From: Cellvibrionales bacterium UBA5860
GTDB taxonomy: Bacteria > Pseudomonadota > Gammaproteobacteria > Pseudomonadales > Porticoccaceae
Assembly (NCBI GenBank): GCA_002431545.1
Contig: DJFY01000037.1
Coordinates: 1-8,366 of the forward strand
Direction of reading: 5' to 3'
DNA: 8,366 bases
Under the pieces are notes generated by a model. The model was not told the origin of the DNA and searched no databases. It was given only the letters and a program-made list of their open reading frames with translations. Below, in pieces: positions 1 through 6,903 of the stretch (positions within the stretch are counted from its first letter, which is position 1; the number at the start of each line of letters is the position of its first letter). A program made the translations under genes and the position numbers.

Positions 1-64
1 CAACATAGAACCTCATTCGGCGCTCAGCACCTTTATATTCCTTATACCCTTATGTTCCTCATAT

Positions 65-3000
65 CTATATTCTTAGTATCTTGGCTTGCTGCCTGCCGTT
101 GATATATTTTTCCGTAAACAATTCAACCGGCAAGGGTTTTGAGTATAGGAAACCCTGATGAACGGAGCATCCGAGCTTAATGAGTAGCTCTGCCTGGGAA
201 TCGGTTTCTACACCCTCCGCGACGATTCTTAAACCCAGGTTTTTACCGATGGCGATGATACTCGAAACAATAGCCTCGTCATTTGGGTCATCGATGATAT
301 CGCGGACATAGGTCTGATCGATCTTAAGTTCGTCAAAAGGCAGATTTTTAAGATAGTACAGCGACGAGTAGCCGGTACCGAAATCGTCAATCGATGTTTT
401 CACCCCCAAAGCCTTGAGCTCGTATAGTTTGGCGACAGTATCGTCGAGATTTTCGATCAGAACACCTTCGGTAATTTCGAGCGTGATCCATTCCGGCTCA
501 ACATTATAGCGGGCCACTATCGCCTTTATAGATTCAGAGAAATTCGACCTGCGAAACTCGATCGGACTGACATTCACAGAAACGCTAATACACTGTCCTC
601 GAGGCTGGCCCTTATTCCAAACGGCTAACTGTTGGCATGTTTCCTCCATGACCAGTTGACCGATATCGACGATTAGTCCGGTTTCCTCCGCCACGGGAAT
701 AAATTCTGCGGGGGAAATGAAGCCCTTTTCAGGGTGTTGCCACCGAATCAGGGCTTCCGCGCCGACAACGCCCCGATCGCGGGATATCTTGGGTTGATAA
801 AACAACTCCAGCTGACTTTTTTCTAACGCAAGACGAAGATCGCGCTCGATTTCTAGCCGGCTATCCGCCGAGGTCTGAAGCTCAGCGTGATAAAAAGCCA
901 CTGCATTCCGGCCATTTTTCTTGGCCTGATACATGGCCGCATCTGCATGGTGGACAAGATCTACCGCCTGGTCACCGTCACTTGGAAACAGGGTTACGCC
1001 AACGCTTGCCGTGAGGTGGTAATAATGGTCACCCACCTGGTAATTTCCTGACAGGTTTTCCTGGATTTTTGCAGCCACCCGGCTCGCGCCTTTTGCAGCC
1101 TGATCGGTATTGGTGCCTGTGGACGGCAAGACAACGACGAATTCATCTCCGCCGATTCGCGCAACCGTATCCTCTTCCCGTGTGCAACGGCGCAGGCGCT
1201 CGGCAACATGCGTTAACAGGATGTCGCCCTTGCTGTGCCCTAAACTGTCATTAAGGAGCTTGAAACGATCCAGGTCGATAAACAGCAAAGCGCCGATCTG
1301 GCCTTCTCTCTCGGCATGATAGGCCGCCTGCTGCAGACGATCCTGCATTAGACGCCGGTTGGCCAGCCCAGTGAGCGGATCAAAATATGCCAGACGCTCG
1401 ATTTCTTCTTGTGCTGTTTTCAGGTCAGTGATGTCGGCGACAGCCCCCCGCAGCACCAGGGGGTTACCGTAAATATCCGTCTCCATTTCCGCCTGGGTGT
1501 TTGTCCAACGCATTTCGCCGTCTTGCCGCCGGATCCGGCACTCCAGTTTGAAGCCTTCCCTGGAAGCAAAGGCTTGCTCAAAGGCGGCGATAACCTCAGC
1601 CTGGTCGTCTTCGTGAATAAATTCCAGAATTCCGTCGTAGTGATCAGCGAGACGATCCTGTTCTATTCCAAGGACTTCTTCAGTATTACCGGACCAATGC
1701 ATCTCTTTGCTCTCGACATCGATCTCCCAGCTGACAATGCCGTAGGCCCGGCTCGACATACGAATTAATTTTTCGGTCTGGGCCAGTTCGCGCAGTAGCG
1801 ATTCCCGCTCCCGCTCGTGCCGCTTGCGCTGACTAATATCTCGAACGTTAACCAGGATCACTCTCTCACTGGCAATCTGCGCACTAGACAAGCTGGCTTC
1901 CACCTCAACAGATTTACCACTCAAGCCAGTAAGCGCCCACTCGACGGGCTTACCGTACTTCGTATCCGCTATAGAACCTTCCCCGTGAGAGCCAAGCTCC
2001 GCGACAACCGAGCGAAGTCTTTCCTTTGAGCTGCTGCCATCTGGCTGAAACTCGGGCGTGAAATCCATGATACCGCGCCCGATGATGTCTTCCTTATCCG
2101 CATCGAGCATACGTGAAATTCGCGTATTGCAATCGACGATACCGCTCTTGCCAACAATCAGTACGCCATCGTACATTGACTCGACCAGCGCCTGGTAAGT
2201 GTTTTCCGCCGTCTCCAGGCTGGTAATGTCCTGCAGGTTGACTATGAAGTGGCTGGGCTCGCCCGATTTGCTACGCTGTACTCGAACAGTTTCCAAAAAC
2301 GATTTAAAGGTTCCGGATTTATTCTTGCGCACGGTGCGGCCGGAATACCCATCGTCGGTAGCAAAATTGGTCGAAAGGAATTCGAGATACCCCTTATCAC
2401 GCTGAGAGGCATAGAGATCGGGCAGCTTCAAGGAATAAAATTCTTCCAGTGAGTAGCCGCTCAATGAGAGCACGGCAGCATTGGCACGAACAACTCGCTG
2501 CTCAGCGTTAGCGATAAGCTGAGGTCCACCGGTCTCAAAGGATAACACCGCAAGTTCGCGTTCTTCCCGGGCTTTGATCTGTTCCGTGACATCGCGAAAC
2601 ACAAATACCGCACCCTCGCCCTGGCCATCTTTGTCTGTAATCGGTGCAGTACCGCCAGAAATCCACAATAGATTGCCGGATCGTGTTTTTAACCGCGCCT
2701 GAGCCAAGGGGATTTTTTTCTTCGATTGCAAGATTCTCGCCAATTCCTTTGACAGGTCCTCACCTGTTTCCACGTGGCAGAAAGGCAGCACTTCGGATAT
2801 CGGGCGCCCCACCGCCTCCGACCGGGGCCATCCGGTCAAGCGCTCAGCAACACCATTCATTCGTTCAACGGTGCCATGAGAATCGGTTGCAATAACAGCA
2901 TCGGCCATAGACTCTAAAATTCTATCGAGGCGCTGCCGATTGTGGTGAAGGTCATCGAGAGTCAAGCTCAAATCCCGACTCATTTCGTTAAAGGTTTTCC

Positions 3001-3775
3001 CAAGGTAAGCTACGGGCCCGGCACCGCGAACTTCGATGTCTGCAGCACTGCCCCTTTTGAATTCCTCTACACCTCGTGTGATTGCCATGATGGGCTCTGC
3101 AAGGCGGGCCCTTACAAACCGAATCAGGATCAAAAGTGCCGTTAGGGCGATAATCGAAAAATAACCCATCTGTTTCAGCACGGAGGCATTGATTTCGTCG
3201 AGCCAGTGACTGTAGTCCAGATCAATGAACAGAATTACCTCTTCAGCGCCACCGAACAGGGTGCTGGCAGAATGCAAGGGTATGCGATGAGTGGCATGCA
3301 GCCCTTGAAGCCTATGGCTATCCCTTTCGCTTATACCTTCAAGACTGTGAAAATTCTTCTCGGTCAATACCAGTTGACCGTCCACAGCGCCGTTGCCAAG
3401 GGCATGAGCTAGTTCAGCCACATCAAAATGCATGAACGAAGACGCCGCCTGCCGGCCTTTCAGATCGGGATCATTGGCAAATAGCACTTTGCCAGCGGAA
3501 TCGATAATTGCCAGATCAACCAGACCAGGGTCGTCGTTGAAACCGCTTATCAAAATTTCAAGGGTATCAGCGTGTTGGGAATGCAATTCACTACCGATTA
3601 CCTGTTTTATTCGCTTGATATGCGAATTCCAGACATCCGTATATCCCCTGATATACGTCGACGTCATGTTATTCCTTTCAATGAGCGCCCACGCGCCTAT
3701 GCAGGCGGCAAAGATAGCTATCGCCAAAAGTGGTAGCGTTAAACGAAAATCCAGCTTGTAACGGTCAGCATGCAT
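65..3775 (-). CDS. Membrane-anchored PAS-GGDEF-EAL cyclic-di-GMP synthase/phosphodiesterase
   Basis: A predicted inner-membrane sensor that makes and/or degrades cyclic-di-GMP. Counting from the ATG at 3775 (1236 residues), I see: TM helix at about 8-32; periplasmic region about 33-201 with a Cache-like strand pattern (VLFAND); TM2 about 203-220 running into HAMP; four PAS-type segments at about 280-398, 407-522, 524-648 and 670-790; GGDEF about 794-962; EAL about 985-1225. The cyclase has FDPLTGLANR, an intact GGDEF signature (875-879) and an inhibitory-site RxxD (R866, D869) five residues before it. The phosphodiesterase keeps EAL (1007-1009), VNVSP, EITE, DDFGTG (1130-1135), the LKID lysine, EGVET and QGF. 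By family knowledge both activities are possible; which dominates cannot be told. The frame stays open 48 codons upstream to a GTG at 3919, but that stretch lacks a Shine-Dalgarno and does not look like protein, whereas the ATG at 3775 directly precedes the anchor helix; its own ribosome site is weak. No partner gene is adjacent. Confidence 0.93.
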   Translation of the reverse strand: MHADRYKLDFRLTLPLLAIAIFAACIGAWALIERNNMTSTYIRGYTDVWNSHIKRIKQVIGSELHSQHADTLEILISGFNDDPGLVDLAIIDSAGKVLFANDPDLKGRQAASSFMHFDVAELAHALGNGAVDGQLVLTEKNFHSLEGISERDSHRLQGLHATHRIPLHSASTLFGGAEEVILFIDLDYSHWLDEINASVLKQMGYFSIIALTALLILIRFVRARLAEPIMAITRGVEEFKRGSAADIEVRGAGPVAYLGKTFNEMSRDLSLTLDDLHHNRQRLDRILESMADAVIATDSHGTVERMNGVAERLTGWPRSEAVGRPISEVLPFCHVETGEDLSKELARILQSKKKIPLAQARLKTRSGNLLWISGGTAPITDKDGQGEGAVFVFRDVTEQIKAREERELAVLSFETGGPQLIANAEQRVVRANAAVLSLSGYSLEEFYSLKLPDLYASQRDKGYLEFLSTNFATDDGYSGRTVRKNKSGTFKSFLETVRVQRSKSGEPSHFIVNLQDITSLETAENTYQALVESMYDGVLIVGKSGIVDCNTRISRMLDADKEDIIGRGIMDFTPEFQPDGSSSKERLRSVVAELGSHGEGSIADTKYGKPVEWALTGLSGKSVEVEASLSSAQIASERVILVNVRDISQRKRHERERESLLRELAQTEKLIRMSSRAYGIVSWEIDVESKEMHWSGNTEEVLGIEQDRLADHYDGILEFIHEDDQAEVIAAFEQAFASREGFKLECRIRRQDGEMRWTNTQAEMETDIYGNPLVLRGAVADITDLKTAQEEIERLAYFDPLTGLANRRLMQDRLQQAAYHAEREGQIGALLFIDLDRFKLLNDSLGHSKGDILLTHVAERLRRCTREEDTVARIGGDEFVVVLPSTGTNTDQAAKGASRVAAKIQENLSGNYQVGDHYYHLTASVGVTLFPSDGDQAVDLVHHADAAMYQAKKNGRNAVAFYHAELQTSADSRLEIERDLRLALEKSQLELFYQPKISRDRGVVGAEALIRWQHPEKGFISPAEFIPVAEETGLIVDIGQLVMEETCQQLAVWNKGQPRGQCISVSVNVSPIEFRRSNFSESIKAIVARYNVEPEWITLEITEGVLIENLDDTVAKLYELKALGVKTSIDDFGTGYSSLYYLKNLPFDELKIDQTYVRDIIDDPNDEAIVSSIIAIGKNLGLRIVAEGVETDSQAELLIKLGCSVHQGFLYSKPLPVELFTEKYINGRQQAKILRI

Positions 3776-3827
3776 TCTAAATCGAATCTTAAATGTTATT
3801 GAATTCGCGCAACTCCACCGCGCTACG

Positions 3828-3857
3828 ACGTTACTAGCAAAAACGTTACGAGCAGAA
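3828..3857. repeat. 15-nt tandem direct repeat (two copies)
   Basis: Two directly abutting 15-nt units at 3828-3842 and 3843-3857 both begin ACGTTAC and match at 13 of 15 positions; the differences are T/G at unit position 8 and A/G at unit position 13. They lie 53-82 nt upstream of the chosen ATG of the cyclic-di-GMP gene, so they fall in its leader or promoter. A regulator binding direct repeats, or a simple slippage duplication, would both explain them; the sequence cannot decide. Confidence 0.7.
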
Positions 3858-3958
3858 ACGCGTAAAAAAACACCCCTCCTGATCGAATAGACGGACCCGC
3901 TATCCACTCGGGAAGGCACTCAAGTCAATGTTTAGAATTCTAGGTAGAAAACCAACCT

Positions 3959-3992
3959 AACCATAGGGCTTTATTATGGTTTTGATAACCAT
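3959..3992. repeat. Three-arm inverted repeat with mutually exclusive pairings
   Basis: Three related arms: AACCATA (3959-3965), TATGGTT (3975-3981) and AACCAT (3987-3992). The middle arm pairs perfectly with the left arm (7 bp, 9-nt spacer) or with the right arm (6 bp, loop TTGAT), but not both at once. It lies about 185-215 nt upstream of the cyclic-di-GMP gene's ATG. It could be a set of operator half-sites or, if transcribed, a switchable RNA hairpin. No T-run follows on the minus strand, which argues against a simple attenuator. Confidence 0.6.
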
Positions 3993-4192
3993 GCCGCATA
4001 TTGTATATAGATTATGCTGAATACGAGCCTTAACAGGCGCCACTGGAAGGTTTGCACCCACGGAGATTGATAGAAAATTGAGGATTATATAGTAACCGAC
4101 TGATTAATATGGAATTTTAAATTCTCTGTGGCGGTTAACCGATTTAACCACGTTGCGGCGCGGTCAAACCGGTTGCGCAAGCGCTTTTTCGC

Positions 4193-5395
4193 TTACATAT
4201 GCTTTTTCAACTCCAGACGGGCAATCTGGTTGCGATGCACTTCGTCTGGGCCGTCGGCAATACGCAGTATCCGCGTATGGGCCCAGGCGCGCGCCAGACC
4301 CACGTCTTCGGTGACGCCACAACCACCGTAAACTTGTATGGCATCGTCGATGATTTGGAGCGCAATATTGGGTGCCGCTACTTTAATCATGGCAATTTCC
4401 ATACGCGCCACTTTATTACCCACCGTGTCCATCATATGCGCCGCTTTCAACGTCAGCAGTCGGGCCATTTCGATGTTAATGCGCGCGTCGGCAATGCGCT
4501 CTGACCAAACGCCATGCTCGGAAAGTTTCTTGCCAAACGCCACCCGGCTCATAGCGCGCTTGCACATCAGCTCCAGGGCGCGCTCAGCCACGCCGATGAC
4601 GCGCATACAGTGGTGAATGCGCCCCGGGCCGAGTCGCCCCTGGGCAATCTCGAAACCACGCCCTTCACCCAACAGCATGTTACTGGCGGGCACACGCACA
4701 TTGTCGAATACAACTTCAGCGTGGCCATGAGGCGCATCGTCGTACCCAAATACCGGAACCCAGCGTTCGACAGTGACACCAGGCGTGTCCGGCTCCACCA
4801 GGATCATGGATTGCTGCACATGCTTGGCCGCCTCGGGATCGGTTTTACCCATCACAATCCAGATTTTGCAATTGGGTTCGTGCACACCCGAAGAGAACCA
4901 CTTACGTCCGTTGATCACGTATTCGTCACCGTCCCGCAGGATACTGGTCTCGATATTGGTGGCATCAGAGGACGCGACCAGGGGTTCGGTCATGCAAAAG
5001 GCCGAGCGAATCTCGCCCTCGAGCAGCGGTTCAAGCCACTTTTGCTTTTGTTCTTCGTTGCCGTAGCGCTCGATGGTTTCCATATTCCCGGTGTCCGGTG
5101 CAGAGCAATTGAAAACCTCCGGGGCGAATTTGCTCTTGCCCATAATTTCGCACAACGGCGCATATTCGAGATTCGTCAAGCCGGCCCCACGATCACTCTC
5201 GGGTAAAAAGAGATTCCACAAGCCCTCTTTTTTGGCCTGGGCCTTCATGTCTTCCAGAATGGGCGGGACACACCAGCGGCCACCGGCATCCAGTTGTTCG
5301 TAATAGGTCGTTTCGTTGGGATAAATAACGCGATCCATAAAATCCTGGACGCGATCCTGTAGCTGCCGTACCTTGTCCGAGTATTCGAAATCCAC
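4193..5395 (-). CDS. Acyl-CoA dehydrogenase, ACAD10/ACAD11-like family
   Basis: A predicted cytoplasmic FAD flavoprotein of 400 residues, the usual length for a full acyl-CoA dehydrogenase: helical N-terminal domain (about 1-130), beta domain with the FAD/substrate signature around CMTEPLVASSD (134-144), and C-terminal helical domain with RVAFGKKLSEHG (284-295) and YGGCGVTED (356-364). The end, ADGPDEVHR (380-388), aligns with the YEGTxxxxR catalytic segment of medium-chain dehydrogenase, giving Asp381 where that enzyme has its base Glu. This ADGPDEVH ending is what I associate with the dehydrogenase domain of ACAD10/ACAD11 and bacterial FadE2-type relatives. Some ACAD10/11 relatives act in 4-hydroxyacyl-CoA breakdown through a phosphorylated intermediate, but no kinase gene is visible here, so the substrate is open. 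The start is GTG at 5395, chosen because AGGAG sits 6 nt upstream. The gene is divergent from the racemase-type gene, suggesting shared control and a shared acyl-CoA pathway. Confidence 0.93.
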   Translation of the reverse strand: MDFEYSDKVRQLQDRVQDFMDRVIYPNETTYYEQLDAGGRWCVPPILEDMKAQAKKEGLWNLFLPESDRGAGLTNLEYAPLCEIMGKSKFAPEVFNCSAPDTGNMETIERYGNEEQKQKWLEPLLEGEIRSAFCMTEPLVASSDATNIETSILRDGDEYVINGRKWFSSGVHEPNCKIWIVMGKTDPEAAKHVQQSMILVEPDTPGVTVERWVPVFGYDDAPHGHAEVVFDNVRVPASNMLLGEGRGFEIAQGRLGPGRIHHCMRVIGVAERALELMCKRAMSRVAFGKKLSEHGVWSERIADARINIEMARLLTLKAAHMMDTVGNKVARMEIAMIKVAAPNIALQIIDDAIQVYGGCGVTEDVGLARAWAHTRILRIADGPDEVHRNQIARLELKKHM

Positions 5396-5401
5396 TACTT
5401 T

Positions 5402-5406
5402 CTCCT
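5402..5406 (-). promoter_or_regulatory. Shine-Dalgarno deciding the GTG start of the dehydrogenase
   Basis: On the minus strand AGGAG lies 6 nt before the GTG at 5395, inside a purine-rich GAGAGGAGAAAG stretch. This good spacing supports the GTG start. Confidence 0.85.
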
Positions 5407-5427
5407 CTCAATACTGTTAACTTTGTT

Positions 5428-5456
5428 ACTTTACCCGCTACGCTGGTCATTGTCGC
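5428..5456 (-). promoter_or_regulatory. Candidate sigma-70 promoter of the dehydrogenase gene
   Basis: On the minus strand GCGACA (5456-5451; 4 of 6 to TTGACA) is separated by exactly 17 nt from TAAAGT (5433-5428; 4 of 6 to TATAAT). Transcription would begin near 5421, giving a leader of about 25 nt that contains the Shine-Dalgarno. The boxes are only moderate matches, so this is a candidate; the position relative to the start codon is its main support. Confidence 0.35.
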
Positions 5457-5460
5457 GACA
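5451..5460. promoter_or_regulatory. 10-bp perfect palindrome over the candidate -35 box
   Basis: TGTCGCGACA is a perfect 10-bp palindrome covering the candidate -35 of the dehydrogenase promoter. A dimeric regulator bound here would be expected to block that promoter. It is short enough to be chance, and I cannot assign it to a regulator family. Confidence 0.3.
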
Positions 5461-5467
5461 TACCGCC

Positions 5468-5538
5468 TGCAAACGCAACGCCTCGCCCGTATCTGTGGGC
5501 CGGTCGAACCCCGAATGCGATAGAAGCCGGCGTTTGCA
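5468..5538. repeat. 9-bp perfect inverted repeat in the divergent control region
   Basis: TGCAAACGC (5468-5476) and its exact reverse complement GCGTTTGCA (5530-5538) face each other across 53 nt, centred near 5503 in the 234-nt gap between the divergent dehydrogenase and racemase-type genes. The layout fits two copies of one binding site, one serving each gene. A rough chance estimate for a 9-bp match in a gap this size is several percent, so it is suggestive and not proven. Confidence 0.4.
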
Positions 5539-5616
5539 CCACCCTGCCCTAACTTGCTAACTTAGCCGCCCCTTTTTAACCGTCTTCGCCAATGCATACC
5601 CGATACGAAGAATGAC

Positions 5617-5621
5617 AGGAG
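5617..5621 (+). promoter_or_regulatory. Shine-Dalgarno deciding the ATG at 5630
   Basis: AGGAG lies 8 nt before the ATG at 5630. An in-frame ATG at 5612 is only 5 nt upstream of this site, so starting there would place the ribosome site inside the coding sequence; the later ATG is the better start. Confidence 0.85.
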
Positions 5622-5629
5622 AGAAAAAT

Positions 5630-6778
5630 ATGAGTGGCCCCCTCGAAGGATACAAAGTGATAGAACTCGCCGGCATAGGCCCGGCCCCGATGTGCGCCAT
5701 GATGTTGTCAGACATGGGCGCAGAAGTGGTTCGTGTCGACCGACTGGCCGATGCGGGCCTGGGCATTTCACTTCCCAAGAAATTCAATTATCTGGGTCGG
5801 GGCAGAAAATCCATTGCCGTCGATCTGAAAAACCCGGAAGGTATCGAGGCAGTACTCAAGCTCATCGACAGTGCCGACGCCCTGGTCGAGGGCTTTCGTC
5901 CTGGGGTGATGGAGCGTCTCGGACTCGGCCCCGAAATCTGCCTGAAGCGCAATCCAAAACTGGTCTACGGTCGCGTCACCGGATGGGGACAGGAAGGGCC
6001 GCTGTCCCTTTCCGCCGGTCACGACATCAACTACATCGCCCTGTCGGGGGCCCTGCACGCCATCGGCCGCAGTGACGATGAGCCGCCGGCACCTCCACTC
6101 AACCTGGTAGGCGATTTCGGCGGTGGCACCATGTATATACTTACCGGAATTCTCGCCGCCCTGCTTGAAGTCAAAAACTCAGGCAAGGGCCAGGTAGTCG
6201 ACGCCGGCATGGTGGATGGCGCCTTGTCGCTGATGACATCCATGTATGGGATGCACGCGTCCGGCACCCAAAAGGATGTGCGCGGAGCCAATATCCTGGA
6301 TAGCGGCTCACATTTTTACAACACCTACGAGACCAAGGACGGGAAATACGTCTCCATTGGCTCGATCGAAACCAAGTTTTACGCTGAACTGCTGGAAAAA
6401 CTCGAGATCGACCCGGATAGCCTGCCACCGCAAATGGAGCGCGAAAGCTGGCCCGCAATGAAAGAAAAATTCAAAGGCATTTTTCTAACCAAGACCCGCG
6501 ACGAATGGTGTCAGATTATGGAAAACTCCGACATCTGTTTCGCGCCCGTTCTATCGCTGGAAGAAGCACCGGAATACCACCACAACAAAGAGCGCGGCGC
6601 TTTCGTCGAAGTCGAAGGCGTTCAGCACCCGGCTCCGGCACCGCGCTTCTCCCGCACGCCCAGTGCGATTCGCGGTCCGGCGCCAAAAACCGGCGTCCAC
6701 ACCGAGGAAGTACTGCGCGACTGGGGCATTGCGGCCGAGGACATTACCGCACTGAAAAGCGGCGGCGCCATTAAGTAA
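5630..6778 (+). CDS. Alpha-methylacyl-CoA racemase-type enzyme (family III CoA-transferase/CaiB fold)
   Basis: A predicted cytoplasmic enzyme of 382 residues that interconverts the R and S forms of 2-methylacyl-CoA esters, making branched-chain substrates usable by S-specific acyl-CoA oxidation. The N-terminal signature is IELAGIGPAPMCAMMLSDMG (11-30) followed by VVRVDR. Next come RGRKSIAVDLKNPEG, LVEGFRPGVMERLGLGP and GRVTGWGQEGP, the usual order for the family. Residues matching the catalytic set known from Mycobacterium MCR are all present: His131 in AGHDINYI, Asp162 in VGDFGGG and Glu247 in GSIETKFY. The His next to the Asp site favours a racemase over a CoA-transferase, which uses the Asp alone as nucleophile. 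An in-frame ATG six codons upstream (5612) was not chosen because the Shine-Dalgarno lies between the two. The gene is divergent from the acyl-CoA dehydrogenase, consistent with joint acyl-CoA catabolism, and ends before an intrinsic terminator. Exact substrate unknown. Confidence 0.92.
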   Translation: MSGPLEGYKVIELAGIGPAPMCAMMLSDMGAEVVRVDRLADAGLGISLPKKFNYLGRGRKSIAVDLKNPEGIEAVLKLIDSADALVEGFRPGVMERLGLGPEICLKRNPKLVYGRVTGWGQEGPLSLSAGHDINYIALSGALHAIGRSDDEPPAPPLNLVGDFGGGTMYILTGILAALLEVKNSGKGQVVDAGMVDGALSLMTSMYGMHASGTQKDVRGANILDSGSHFYNTYETKDGKYVSIGSIETKFYAELLEKLEIDPDSLPPQMERESWPAMKEKFKGIFLTKTRDEWCQIMENSDICFAPVLSLEEAPEYHHNKERGAFVEVEGVQHPAPAPRFSRTPSAIRGPAPKTGVHTEEVLRDWGIAAEDITALKSGGAIK

Positions 6779-6813
6779 ACCTTAATGAGTTACGGTTTAC
6801 TCTGACCGACACC

Positions 6814-6854
6814 AGCCGGCCCGCTATAAGCGGAGCCGGTTTTGGGTGTTTTTT
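6814..6854 (+). terminator. Rho-independent terminator after the racemase-type gene
   Basis: An 11-bp stem pairs 6814-6824 with 6830-6841 around the loop TATAA, with one bulged A at 6834 and one G-T pair near the base. It runs straight into TTTT (6840-6843) and, after GGGTG, six T (6849-6854). It starts about 35 nt past the stop codon at 6778. It also separates this gene from the convergent ung. Confidence 0.8.
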
Positions 6855-6903
6855 GGGCTACGCCCACACTCCCGCGCCAAAAACAGACTGCCGGATTTAT
6901 AGC

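Larger units (their letters stand above)
3776..4192. other. AT-rich gene-free region upstream of the cyclic-di-GMP gene
   Basis: No credible gene lies here. By hand count 3901-4140 is about 39% G+C, clearly lower than the flanking genes. It must hold the promoter of the minus-strand cyclic-di-GMP gene and the 3' end of the dehydrogenase transcript. A minus-strand TTGACT (3928-3923) is the best -35 candidate I found, but no good -10 follows it (GATAGC at 3904-3899). Structures seen are a 15-nt tandem repeat (3828-3857), a three-part inverted repeat (3959-3992), the near-palindrome GAATTT-T-AAATTC (4112-4124), and a hairpin GGTTAA/TTAACC with a 5-nt loop (4133-4149). None is followed on the minus strand by a T-run, so I cannot place a terminator for the dehydrogenase gene. 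Confidence 0.6.

Noticed and set aside
19..60. Short hairpin GGCGC/GCACC and degenerate TTAT-rich repeats just past the end of the cyclic-di-GMP gene
   Set aside because: The stem is only 5 bp including a G-T pair, has no T-run in the gene's direction, and the repeats are too imperfect to support.
1409..1768. 119-codon open frame on the plus strand opposite the PAS region of the cyclic-di-GMP gene
   Set aside because: It is antisense to a well-supported gene, with no Shine-Dalgarno or family signature noticed.
3823..3880. Possible 16-residue hydrophobic leader peptide on the minus strand, starting at the GTG at 3873 beside an AGGAGG
   Set aside because: The AGGAGG is only 1-2 nt from the GTG, too close for normal initiation, and nothing else supports translation.
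3982..4011. Plus-strand promoter-like TTGATA followed by TATATA/TATAGA
   Set aside because: It points away from the cyclic-di-GMP gene into the 3' end of the dehydrogenase gene, with no plus-strand gene nearby; AT-rich DNA often yields such matches.
4514..5206. 230-codon open frame on the plus strand opposite the acyl-CoA dehydrogenase gene
   Set aside because: It lies entirely antisense to a clearly identified gene, shows no recognisable domain, and is a typical by-product of G+C-rich codon positions.
5612..5629. Earlier in-frame ATG for the racemase-type gene
   Set aside because: The Shine-Dalgarno AGGAG lies after this ATG, and family proteins begin close to the MSGPLEG-like start at 5630.
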